Positions 26,974 to 35,696 of a stretch of 64,000 nucleotides of DNA are shown in pieces. The notes below the pieces were generated by a model. It was given only the letters and a program-made list of their open reading frames with translations, did not search any database and was not told the origin of the DNA. The translations under genes were made by a program, and so were the position numbers. This DNA comes from Flavobacterium magnum (lineage in GTDB: Bacteria > Bacteroidota > Bacteroidia > Flavobacteriales > Flavobacteriaceae), in contig NZ_CP028811.1 of the NCBI RefSeq assembly GCF_003055625.1, forward strand, positions 1,488,001 to 1,552,000, read 5' to 3'. Within the stretch, counting starts at the first letter, position 1, and every line of letters starts with the position of its first letter.

Positions 26974-28692
26974 TTAATTCCTCGCTCTTTTCTTTTTGTC
27001 AGATTTAGGACCGACTCTTGACATGGCACACCTGAAACCGATGTAATCCGTAGCCAAATCCTGTGGATAGTACCTTCTTTGTGCAGGATCAAGCCAGTAG
27101 GCCCTGTCTCTCCAGGAACCTCCCTTGTAAACCCTCGCGTCGTCGTTTACCAACGTAGTCCTTTTGTTCGACTTGTCAAATTTACGGACCATCGTTCCTA
27201 AACTGTCAGTACTCACATTGTTTTTAGGAGAGTCATACATCCTCTTGCCGTCATCCGCTTTCTTGGCAGCAGTTTCATCCTCTTCAGCACCAAAGTCAAA
27301 ATACCTTGTAGATTGTTTGTCACCATCACGGTAGTTCCTGTTGTCGCTTGTAGAGAAGTTTTGTCTCAGATACGTTTCTTTTTCATCCACCGGCACCTGT
27401 GCAATCTGGCCCGGGAAGTTCCTTGCCATGATCCTTCCGTTGCTTACGGTATCATACTTGATGTTGTCGCTTTTTACCAATTCGATTTTTCCGTCTTCAC
27501 CAATCTTGTTTTTGGTGTACACGTTACCCCTGTAGTAGTTGAAGTCATTGGCTTCATCATCCACGATCGGACGGTATACGTCAGCAACCCATTCTGCTAC
27601 GTTTCCGGCCATATCATACAAACCGAAATCGTTTGGAGGATAAGATTTTACAGCATTCGTGATATCAGCACCGTCGTCAGACCAGCCTGCAATTCCGCCG
27701 TAATCTCCTTTTCCTTGTTTGAAGTTAGCCAATTGATCACCCCTGACCTGTCTTTTACCGGAGCGTGTATATTGACCTTTCCAAGGATATTTTTTCTGTC
27801 CTTTGTAGTTGTTGTATTCCCTGTTGCCCACGTCAGACGCTGCAGCATATTCCCACTCCGCTTCGGTTGGAAGCCTGTACTCAGGACTGATAAGCCCGGA
27901 GCTTCTTTGGGCATAGATGTTGGTCGGCTCTTTGGTAGTACCAGGCTGTCCTTTCGAGCCTTTGGTCTTGATTGGTTTTGCTTTACCGTTCTTTCCTTTC
28001 AAAACGATGTCTTCGTTTCCGCCGAAAGTCTGGGTAGGCGCATTAAGGTACGTCTCTGTGCTGAAAGTAGATTCTGCGCTTACGTCATTGATTTTAGCGT
28101 CTTTTTTAAGGTAACCCTGCTTTTCGAGGATGGCCTCGTTTACACGGTCCGTCCTCCATTTCGCAAATTCCGTAGCCTGGATCCAGTTCACACCTACAAC
28201 AGGGTAGTTTGCATAAGCCGGATGCCTCAGGTAGTTGTTGGTCATGGTCTCATTGTAACCCAACCTATTCCTCCAAACCAAAGTATCAAGCAGCGCGCCT
28301 TCGTAAATGTTTTTGTAGTTTTCCTCTGTCGGTGGGAAAACTGTTTTTATCCAATAAAGGTATTCAGCATACATGGCATTCGTCACCTCAGTTTCATCCA
28401 TGTAAAAGGACTGAACGTGCTGTTGGTTTGGCGAGTTGTTCCAATCATGCATTACATCATCCTGTACTTTACCCATAGTAAAGGTACCACCTTCAACCAA
28501 AACAAGTCCCGGGGCTGGTGCCTGTTTTTTGTATTTGGTATTCAATTGGAAACCACCTTTTTTGTCGTTGATTTTCCATCCGGTTGCTGCAGAACCGCCT
28601 TTAGAGCTTGAGCTCTTGCTGCAACTGGCAAATCCAAATACCAATGCCAATGACAGCATCAGTTTAATTGCAATAATTTTGTTTACTTTCAT
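26974..28692 (-). CDS. gldJ: gliding motility / T9SS lipoprotein GldJ
   Basis: The product has 572 residues. A signal peptide ends at lipobox FASC (Cys24), followed by SKSSSSKGG. The body has the formylglycine-generating-enzyme-like (SUMF1) fold: VEGGTFTMGK near 66, DETEVTNAMYAEYLYW near 98, RLPTEAEWEYAA near 275, and a C-terminal GGSWRDRAYW and GFRCA. In F. johnsoniae GldJ is needed for gliding and stabilises GldK and the secretion machine; the catalytic role of the fold is lost. It is divergent from porU, matching the conserved order in this family. The last part after the fold is Lys-rich. Confidence 0.95.
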   Translation of the reverse strand: MKVNKIIAIKLMLSLALVFGFASCSKSSSSKGGSAATGWKINDKKGGFQLNTKYKKQAPAPGLVLVEGGTFTMGKVQDDVMHDWNNSPNQQHVQSFYMDETEVTNAMYAEYLYWIKTVFPPTEENYKNIYEGALLDTLVWRNRLGYNETMTNNYLRHPAYANYPVVGVNWIQATEFAKWRTDRVNEAILEKQGYLKKDAKINDVSAESTFSTETYLNAPTQTFGGNEDIVLKGKNGKAKPIKTKGSKGQPGTTKEPTNIYAQRSSGLISPEYRLPTEAEWEYAAASDVGNREYNNYKGQKKYPWKGQYTRSGKRQVRGDQLANFKQGKGDYGGIAGWSDDGADITNAVKSYPPNDFGLYDMAGNVAEWVADVYRPIVDDEANDFNYYRGNVYTKNKIGEDGKIELVKSDNIKYDTVSNGRIMARNFPGQIAQVPVDEKETYLRQNFSTSDNRNYRDGDKQSTRYFDFGAEEDETAAKKADDGKRMYDSPKNNVSTDSLGTMVRKFDKSNKRTTLVNDDARVYKGGSWRDRAYWLDPAQRRYYPQDLATDYIGFRCAMSRVGPKSDKKKRARN

Positions 28693-28900
28693 ACTTTAAG
28701 TAGGTAAAAATTTCGTGGCGCAATATAATAATTAACCATTAGATTGCAACAACTTTTTTTAAATATTCACAAAAATCCGGTTTGTCGCGCCGGATTCAGG
28801 AAAAGAACGCAAATTAAGTCTGATTATTATTCCCGTTACCGCCTAAAATAAATATTTTTACCACTCGTAATAATTGTAGTTCACAAACGTTTATCATTGG
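28693..28900. promoter_or_regulatory. divergent gldJ/porU intergenic region
   Basis: A region of 208 bases without an ORF that must hold the promoters of both genes. On the minus strand a TTG followed after 19 bases by TATATTG is a near-consensus candidate for gldJ; it is one base short of TAnnTTTG. No clear porU promoter was found. Confidence 0.4.
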
Positions 28901-31900
28901 ATGAAAAAAGCAGTACTGACGTTTCTTTTATGTTTTCCCTTGGCGTTCTACGCGCAGCTAACCGGTTCATTTACATTAGACTGGAAAGACAATGTAAACG
29001 TTTCGACCGATTTGTCAAACTACATCATGCCGCAATTCCAACTCGAGAATTTTCAGTTTAACGACGTTAACAAGACTGTATTGCTTGCTCTTAATATCCC
29101 GTCCAATACTGCCGTAGATGAAAACAGCGTCAGTATTTCCAATACCGTTTATGAGACCATCACCGCTTCGCAGTTGGGTGCGCTGTCGCAAAAAAACCTG
29201 CCGTCATCGTGGAATGTTTCGGTAACCAATGTGATTGCGCGTGAAGAGCGCAGCGTTTCATTGGTTTTATCTCCGATTATCAACGAAAAAGGTACGCTCA
29301 AACGATTAAAATCTTTCACCTATAATATAAGCCGGAGTGCCAATCGGAATCCGGTTGCGCGCGATGGGTTTGACAATATCTCACATTCGGTACTTTCTAC
29401 GGGCGACTGGTATCGGTTTTATGTAGAGAAATCCGGCGTGTATCGTATTTCCAAATCCTTCCTGCAAAGCCTCGGTATGAAGCTCGGTAACGTTGATCCC
29501 AGGAAAATTGCGATTTACGGCAACGGGGGACGTATGGTACCAATGAAAAATTCGGTGGATTATCCCGCCGACCTTGCCGAGAATGCGCTTTATTTCGATG
29601 GCGAGGCCGATGGCGTATTCGATAACCAGGATTACATTTTGTTTTATGCGGAAGGGGTGGACAACTGGAGTCCTGAAAACCAGACCAATAACAATCTTTA
29701 CGAGGATAAGTCCTATTACTATGTAACCGTGAAGGGCAGTGACGGAAAGAGGATCTCGCCCATGCCCGCTGCAACCGGCGCTATTACGCCCATTACCGCT
29801 TTTGACGATTTCCAGTTTCATGAAATTGATGAAACCAACATTGCGAGACTGGGTCGCAAATGGTTCGGTGAGGATTTCAGCGTAAACAACGAATACAGTT
29901 TCGATTTCAAGTTCCCAAATGTCGTTGCCGGCTCGACGATGACGGTCTCTGTTTCTGCGGCAGCGGTCGCCAATACCGCTACGAGCATGCAGGTCGACGT
30001 GAATGGGGCCACAGTAGGAACAATCCCTTTTACTTCCATTGTGGTGCTCGATAACCTGGGGGATGACGAGGGGCTTACAGCCACTGCCGCCGCTGCAGAG
30101 GATGTGAGTGTAAAGTTTACCTATAATAATAATGGGGTGCCTACAGCCAGGGCGTTCCTGGATTACGTAAATATAAAAGCCAAACGAAATCTTGCAGGTT
30201 ACGGGAAGCAATTCCGTTTTCAGGTTGATGATGCGGCGGTGATGAACGGTTCGGGGGAATTCCGATTTACCAATTCAGGAACGATTGCTCAGGTTTGGGA
30301 TATTACCGATATCTACAACGCCACTGCTGTGGTGAATGACAACCAGTCCAATTTTTCATTCCAGGCCGATTTGGGTGAGGTACGCAAATATATCGCTGTC
30401 GACAGACAGGATTATTACGCACCGAAAAAAGACTCGAAGTCCAAAGTGGCAAACCAGGATCTTAAAGGTACCATTTTCAACAATGCGCAAGGCCAGTTCC
30501 AGGACATAGATTACCTGATCATTACGCCCGCATCGCTGAGCAGTGCGGCAGAAAAGCTCGCCGGTTTTCACCGTTCGTTTCAGGGCATGAACGTAAAAGT
30601 GGTGAACCTCGAAGCGATCTATCCTGAGTTTTCTTCGGGTAAGCAGGATATTGGCGCCATCAGGAACTTTGTGAAGTATGTTTACAACAACGCCTCTTCA
30701 GCAGCGAAAAGGGTAAAATACCTTAACCTTTTCGGAGATGCATCATTTGATTTTAAAAACCGTATTTCGAATAACACCAACCTGGTCCCGATTTACCATG
30801 CGCTTTCCAGTTTTTCGTTGTCTTCCTCCTACATTTCGGATGATTTCTTTGTGCTAATGGACGATAATGAGGGGGATATGGAATCCACTTCGGCGCGCGG
30901 GCTGGACATCGCCGTGGGCCGCATGCCGGTAAAAAATATTGCCGAAGCCGACCAGATGGTCAATAAGGTGCTTGAATACCACGATGTCAAATCATTTGGG
31001 CGCTGGCGGAATAATTTTGTCCTGATCTCCGACGACGTCGACAAATCAGGGGAGCAGAGCCTGGAGTTTGAGCTCGACGACCTCGGAGACCAGATTTTCG
31101 CGCAGAAACCGTTTATTAATGTGAAGAAAATCCATTCCGATTCTTATGAGCAGGAAGCATCTGCGGGTGGGAACCGGTATCCGAAGGTACGTGAGGACTT
31201 TATCAGCGCTTTTGAACAGGGTGCTTTGGTTTTTAATTATTTCGGGCATGGGGGAGAGGATGGTCTCGCGCATGAGCGTATCCTCGAGAAAATCGACGTG
31301 CAGAATTTCGGAAACCGGTACAAATATCCGCTCTTTGTCACCATCACCTGCGAGTTTACAAGGTTTGACAATCCGTTCCGGCCGACCGCGGGCGAGTTTA
31401 TGTTCCTGAATCCGGCGGGCGGCGCGATTTCGCTTGTGACCACAACCCGTCAGATCACCATCGGTACAGGGCAGGCCATCAATAATGCATTTTCCGGATA
31501 CCTTTATGGTTTCAATTCCAATACATTGGTCCCCATTGCTGAAGCGCTCCGCCGTTCCAAAACCAATTTTGGATACAATCCCCAGATGGTTTTCTACATC
31601 GGTGACCCCGCTGTGACGCTGGCCATACCCAAACCTAAAATCGTACTGACTAAAGTCAATGACATGCCCATTACCGGACCGGTCGATGATTTCAAGGCGC
31701 TGAGTGCCATCAAGGTTTCGGGTGAGGTGCGCGACGAAACCGGTACGAACATCCTTTCGGATTACAATGGCGAACTGGCAGTCAATGTTTTTGACAAGCC
31801 GATTGAAAGGTCCACGCTGGGCAACGACGGCACGCGTTACAGCAACGGCCAGCTGATCATAATGAATTTTACCAACCTCGGCGAGACCATTTTCCGCGGA

Positions 31901-32737
31901 AATGCCTCCGTGACCAACGGCAGTTTCGATTTCAACTTTGTCGTCCCGCGCGACATCCGTGTGCCGCTGGGCAATGGGCGCATTAGTTTTTACGCTAAAA
32001 AAACCGGGCAGCTTGTAGACCAGACCGGGTATGACACAACCATAAAGGTGGGCGGGATTAACCCGAATCCCGTCGCAGATAACATTGCACCGCGGGTAAA
32101 ATTGTATATGAATGACGAAAGTTTCGTGTCGGGCGGCATTACGAATGAATCTCCGATACTGCTTGCATTTCTTGAGGATGAGAACGGAATCAACACGGCA
32201 AGCGGCATCGGCCACGACATCATTGCCGTGCTGGATGGCGACGAAAGCAAACCGTATACTCTAAATGACTATTATGAAGCTGTCGCGGACGATCATACGA
32301 AGGGTAAACTGCGCTTTCCGTTCCGAAATCTGGAGAAAGGGTTGCATACCATCACGTTTACGGCCTGGGACGTTTACAACAATCCGATTACTGCAGAGAT
32401 TCAGTTTATCGTCGTGGGCGATGAGACACTGACATTGACAAACGTGCTGAATTATCCGAATCCGTTTGTAAACTACACGGAGTTCTGGTTTAAACACAAC
32501 CGTCCGTTTGAGCCGCTTGACGTCCAGGTGCAGGTCATGACCATTACGGGAAAAGTTGTCTGGACCAAAAACCAGACCATTACCACCGATGGGTTCCTCT
32601 CCCGGGAAATAAAGTGGGACGGCAGGGACGACTTCGGGGATAAAATAGGAAAAGGAGTCTATGTGTATAAACTGACCGTGAAATCCACACTCAGCAACAA
32701 CAAGACCGAAAAGTTTGAAAAACTTGTAATCCTATAA
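28901..32737 (+). CDS. porU: type IX secretion sortase/signal peptidase PorU
   Basis: The product has 1278 residues with an N-terminal signal peptide. The central region is a gingipain-like C25 cysteine peptidase: catalytic H783 in NYFGHGGEDG and C817 in FVTITCEFTRF. The last part (about 1190-1278) is a type IX C-terminal domain (LTNVLNYPNPFVNYTEFW). PorU cleaves the sorting domain from secreted cargo and attaches some of it to A-LPS at the cell surface. The length agrees with flavobacterial PorU. It is followed by porV 47 bases later. Confidence 0.96.
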   Translation: MKKAVLTFLLCFPLAFYAQLTGSFTLDWKDNVNVSTDLSNYIMPQFQLENFQFNDVNKTVLLALNIPSNTAVDENSVSISNTVYETITASQLGALSQKNLPSSWNVSVTNVIAREERSVSLVLSPIINEKGTLKRLKSFTYNISRSANRNPVARDGFDNISHSVLSTGDWYRFYVEKSGVYRISKSFLQSLGMKLGNVDPRKIAIYGNGGRMVPMKNSVDYPADLAENALYFDGEADGVFDNQDYILFYAEGVDNWSPENQTNNNLYEDKSYYYVTVKGSDGKRISPMPAATGAITPITAFDDFQFHEIDETNIARLGRKWFGEDFSVNNEYSFDFKFPNVVAGSTMTVSVSAAAVANTATSMQVDVNGATVGTIPFTSIVVLDNLGDDEGLTATAAAAEDVSVKFTYNNNGVPTARAFLDYVNIKAKRNLAGYGKQFRFQVDDAAVMNGSGEFRFTNSGTIAQVWDITDIYNATAVVNDNQSNFSFQADLGEVRKYIAVDRQDYYAPKKDSKSKVANQDLKGTIFNNAQGQFQDIDYLIITPASLSSAAEKLAGFHRSFQGMNVKVVNLEAIYPEFSSGKQDIGAIRNFVKYVYNNASSAAKRVKYLNLFGDASFDFKNRISNNTNLVPIYHALSSFSLSSSYISDDFFVLMDDNEGDMESTSARGLDIAVGRMPVKNIAEADQMVNKVLEYHDVKSFGRWRNNFVLISDDVDKSGEQSLEFELDDLGDQIFAQKPFINVKKIHSDSYEQEASAGGNRYPKVREDFISAFEQGALVFNYFGHGGEDGLAHERILEKIDVQNFGNRYKYPLFVTITCEFTRFDNPFRPTAGEFMFLNPAGGAISLVTTTRQITIGTGQAINNAFSGYLYGFNSNTLVPIAEALRRSKTNFGYNPQMVFYIGDPAVTLAIPKPKIVLTKVNDMPITGPVDDFKALSAIKVSGEVRDETGTNILSDYNGELAVNVFDKPIERSTLGNDGTRYSNGQLIIMNFTNLGETIFRGNASVTNGSFDFNFVVPRDIRVPLGNGRISFYAKKTGQLVDQTGYDTTIKVGGINPNPVADNIAPRVKLYMNDESFVSGGITNESPILLAFLEDENGINTASGIGHDIIAVLDGDESKPYTLNDYYEAVADDHTKGKLRFPFRNLEKGLHTITFTAWDVYNNPITAEIQFIVVGDETLTLTNVLNYPNPFVNYTEFWFKHNRPFEPLDVQVQVMTITGKVVWTKNQTITTDGFLSREIKWDGRDDFGDKIGKGVYVYKLTVKSTLSNNKTEKFEKLVIL

Positions 32738-32753
32738 GAAAGTGCTATATTTG
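32724..32753 (+). promoter_or_regulatory. porV promoter, TTG-N19-TATATTTG
   Basis: TTG at 32724-32726 and TATATTTG at 32746-32753 with a 19-base spacer match the Bacteroidota promoter exactly. It overlaps the 3' end of porU, and the porV start codon follows at 32785. Confidence 0.75.
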
Positions 32754-32784
32754 TCTGTTTAATAAAATTTTTGAAAAAGAAAGA

Positions 32785-33957
32785 ATGAAAAAAGTCTCGT
32801 TACTGCTGATTTGCCTCGTTGCGGCTCAGTTTACCAAAGCCCAGGACGGCAACAGGGTGATCACAACCGGCGTTCCTTTCCTGCTGGTTACAGCCGATGC
32901 AAGGGCAGCGGGGATGGCAGACCAGGGAGTAGCCACATCGCCTGATGCATATTCTCAGCAATACAACCCTGCCAAATATGCTTTTTCCATAGAGAAACAA
33001 GGTTTTTCGGTCAGTTATACACCATATCTCACAGACCTGGTCAATGACATTTCGCTCGGGCAGGTGACGTATTTCAACAGGATCAGCGAGCGTAGCGCAT
33101 TCGCGGGAAGCCTGCGTTATTTCGGTTTGGGAGACATCGAACTCAGGGACAGTTTTGAGGCGACCCCGGTGATTGTTTCCCCGAATGAATTTGCTTTGGA
33201 TGGCTCGTACTCACTTAAACTCAGTGAACGTTTCTCCATGGCGGTAGGCGGAAGATACATCCGTTCCTCTTTAAGGATTCCCGACGGGACGACTGATGCT
33301 TCGGCAGCGAGCTCGTTTGCAGTGGATGTGGCAGGTTACTACCAATCCGAGGAGCAGGCCTTCAGCGATTTCAACGGAAGGTGGCGCGCGGGTTTCAATT
33401 TCCAGAACATGGGTCCGAAAATCAGTTACGACTCCGATGACGTGAGCACGAATTTCCTTCCTGCCAATATGAGGCTCGGTGCCGGGTTCGACTTCATTTT
33501 CGACGATTATAATAAAGTAGGTGTAGGCGTTGAATTCGGGAAACTCCTCGTGCCGACGCCGCAGGATCCTAAAGATATCAATGGCGATGGCACAATCAGC
33601 CAGGACGAACGGACGGCCAATCTTGACGAATACCGTTCCACGGGATGGGTAGAAGGCATGTTTAAGTCGTTTGGCGATGCGCCTGATGGTTTTAGCGAAG
33701 AGCTGAAGGAATTTACCTATTCGGTCGGGGCGGAGTACCTTTACCAGGACTCTTTTGCAATGCGCCTGGGGTATTTCAATGAAAGTCCGGAGAAAGGGTC
33801 GAGAAAGTTTTTCTCACTTGGCGCCGGCTTCAAATACAATGTCGTGAAAGTGGATGTCTCTTATCTGTTCTCGGCGTCAAAAGTGAAGAATCCGCTCGAA
33901 AATACGTTAAGGTTCTCCCTGACGTTTAATTTTGGGGACAACTATGATGAATATTAG
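32785..33957 (+). CDS. porV: type IX secretion outer-membrane protein PorV
   Basis: The product has 390 residues with a signal peptide cleaved after TKAQ. It has the PorV/LptO family pattern near the N-terminus (TGVPFLLVTADARAAGMADQG), then a FadL-like 14-strand beta-barrel. It binds the C-terminal domain of cargo leaving the SprA translocon and hands it to PorU. Residues about 265-295 are a flavobacterial insertion with an EF-hand-like DINGDGTISQDE loop. The gene has its own consensus promoter within the end of porU and a strong terminator after it. Confidence 0.95.
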   Translation: MKKVSLLLICLVAAQFTKAQDGNRVITTGVPFLLVTADARAAGMADQGVATSPDAYSQQYNPAKYAFSIEKQGFSVSYTPYLTDLVNDISLGQVTYFNRISERSAFAGSLRYFGLGDIELRDSFEATPVIVSPNEFALDGSYSLKLSERFSMAVGGRYIRSSLRIPDGTTDASAASSFAVDVAGYYQSEEQAFSDFNGRWRAGFNFQNMGPKISYDSDDVSTNFLPANMRLGAGFDFIFDDYNKVGVGVEFGKLLVPTPQDPKDINGDGTISQDERTANLDEYRSTGWVEGMFKSFGDAPDGFSEELKEFTYSVGAEYLYQDSFAMRLGYFNESPEKGSRKFFSLGAGFKYNVVKVDVSYLFSASKVKNPLENTLRFSLTFNFGDNYDEY

Positions 33958-33978
33958 TATCAGTAAAAATTAATTAAG

Positions 33979-34016
33979 AATCCAAATTTCAGTAAAATGA
34001 GATTTGGATTTTTTTT
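33979..34016 (+). terminator. rho-independent terminator after porV
   Basis: AATCCAAATTTC (33979-33990) pairs with GAGATTTGGATT (33999-34010), with one G-T pair, around an 8-base loop. T-rich tail to 34016. cdd starts only 14 bases later and no promoter was seen between, so some read-through is likely. Confidence 0.85.
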
Positions 34017-34029
34017 CCCTCATAAACAA

Positions 34030-34512
34030 ATGAAACAAATCGATTTTACAACCCGTTTTACCGTTTACGAAAGTGCGTCTGAATTGCCGGCCGATATACA
34101 GTCGCTGATGCAAAAGGCAGTGGAAACCCGAAAGAATGCCTACGCGCCTTATTCTCAGTTCCGCGTCGGTGCAGCGCTTTGGCTCGATAACGGCGAAACG
34201 GTGCTCGGTTCGAATCAGGAGAATGCGGCGTATCCGTCAGGGCTTTGTGCTGAGAGGGTTGCGGTTTTCCAGGCCGGCGCAGTGTACCCAGGGGCAAAAA
34301 TCCTAAAAATGGCCATCTCTGCCGCCTCGGATACCAATCCGACCACAGCGCCCATCCCACCATGCGGTGCGTGCAGGCAGTCGATTGCAGAATACGAGTT
34401 TCGCCAGGAAACACCGATAGAAATCTACTTTATGGGCGAGACCGGGGCCGTCTATAAATCCGATTCACTCAAAAATTTACTGCCTTTTATGTTCGATAAG
34501 AACTTCCTTTAA
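34030..34512 (+). CDS. cdd: cytidine deaminase
   Basis: The start is set at ATG 34030 (MKQIDF), since an earlier in-frame ATG at 33997 lies inside the preceding terminator. The product has 160 residues, the usual size of tetrameric deaminases. Zinc-site motifs are CAERVAVFQAG (Cys ligand and catalytic Glu) and PPCGACRQ (two Cys ligands). It converts cytidine and deoxycytidine to uridine/deoxyuridine in pyrimidine salvage. Its place between porV and pdhA is the order I know from F. johnsoniae. Confidence 0.95.
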   Translation: MKQIDFTTRFTVYESASELPADIQSLMQKAVETRKNAYAPYSQFRVGAALWLDNGETVLGSNQENAAYPSGLCAERVAVFQAGAVYPGAKILKMAISAASDTNPTTAPIPPCGACRQSIAEYEFRQETPIEIYFMGETGAVYKSDSLKNLLPFMFDKNFL

Positions 34513-34690
34513 AAAAGCAAAAATCCCGTTTTTAAATTTCTCTCGTTACGCGGAATATCTTATTTTTGCGTTCCGGCTGCCCGGAGCGCAAATTGATGTG
34601 TGAGGAAACTGTTTTTGCGTCATAAACCTTTATTCAAATAACTTTAGCCCATCCGTTTCGCCTGAAGCGGAGAATTAAATTAAAAGACTC

Positions 34691-35689
34691 ATGAAAGAAG
34701 TTACAAAAGACGTTTATCTGAAATGGTATGAGGACATGCAGTTCTGGAGGAAATTCGAGGACAAACTTGCTGCGCTTTATATCCAACAAAAAGTAAGAGG
34801 GTTTCTTCACCTGTATAACGGCCAGGAAGCGGTTTTGGCCGGCGCACTGCATGCCATGGATCTGTCCAAGGACAAAATGATCACGGCCTACCGGAATCAC
34901 GTACAGCCGATCGGTATGGGCGTGGATCCAAGGAAAGTCATGGCGGAATTGCTGGGTAAAGTCACCGGTACGTCAAAAGGGATGGGCGGTTCCATGCACA
35001 TTTTCTCAAAAGAGCACGGTTTTTATGGCGGGCACGGTATTGTCGGGGCGCAGATCCCGGTGGGTGCCGGTATCGCGTTCGCAGATAAATATTTCGGGCG
35101 TGATGGCGTGACTTTAACGTATTTTGGTGATGGTGCGGCACGTCAGGGTTCTTTGCATGAAGCCTTCAACATGGCTATGCTTTGGAAACTTCCTGTGGTG
35201 TTTATCGTTGAAAATAATGGCTACGCGATGGGCACATCCGTAGAAAGGACCGCAAACCATACCGACATCTGGAAACTGGGGCTCGGTTATGAAATGCCAT
35301 GTGGCCCCGTAGACGGCATGAATCCGGTTAAGGTTGCCGAGGCGATGCATGAAGCGATTGATCGCGCACGCCGTGGGGATGGCCCTACATTCCTCGAATT
35401 GAAAACGTATCGTTACAGAGGGCACTCCATGTCGGATGCGCAGTTGTACCGAAGCAAGGAAGAAGTGGAAGAATATAAAAAAATCGACCCGATTACACAG
35501 GTGCTCGATGTGATTAAGGAAAACAACTACGCTACCGAAGCAGAGATTGAGGCCATCGACGAAAGAGTAAAAAATCTGGTGGAGGAATGCGCCACTTTCG
35601 CGGAAGAATCAGAATTCCCGCAACCACAGCAATTGTATGATGTCGTTTACGAACAGGAAAACTATCCTTTTTTACCTCACAAACTATAA
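34691..35689 (+). CDS. pdhA: pyruvate dehydrogenase E1 component, alpha subunit
   Basis: The product has 332 residues. The thiamine-diphosphate motif is complete: GDGAARQGSLHEAFNMA then LPVVFIVENN (about 139-178). The phosphorylation-loop-like segment RYRGHSMSDAQLYRS (about 243-257) is the family pattern. With E1-beta it decarboxylates pyruvate and acylates the lipoyl groups of E2. It is followed 7 bases later by E2. The 178-base gap before it shows only a TATTTTTG -7-like box at 34561-34568 without a -33 partner. Confidence 0.96.
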   Translation: MKEVTKDVYLKWYEDMQFWRKFEDKLAALYIQQKVRGFLHLYNGQEAVLAGALHAMDLSKDKMITAYRNHVQPIGMGVDPRKVMAELLGKVTGTSKGMGGSMHIFSKEHGFYGGHGIVGAQIPVGAGIAFADKYFGRDGVTLTYFGDGAARQGSLHEAFNMAMLWKLPVVFIVENNGYAMGTSVERTANHTDIWKLGLGYEMPCGPVDGMNPVKVAEAMHEAIDRARRGDGPTFLELKTYRYRGHSMSDAQLYRSKEEVEEYKKIDPITQVLDVIKENNYATEAEIEAIDERVKNLVEECATFAEESEFPQPQQLYDVVYEQENYPFLPHKL

Positions 35690-35696
35690 CTGAAGT

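Noticed and set aside
27313..28611. Long open frame (432 codons) on the plus strand opposite gldJ
   Set aside because: It lies wholly within gldJ, has no family resemblance, and its codons mirror the real gene.
31046..32215. 389-codon frame on the minus strand inside porU
   Set aside because: An antisense shadow of porU; no start signal and no recognised domain.
33997..34029. Earlier ATG for cdd
   Set aside because: It lies in the hairpin of the porV terminator; ATG 34030 matches family length.
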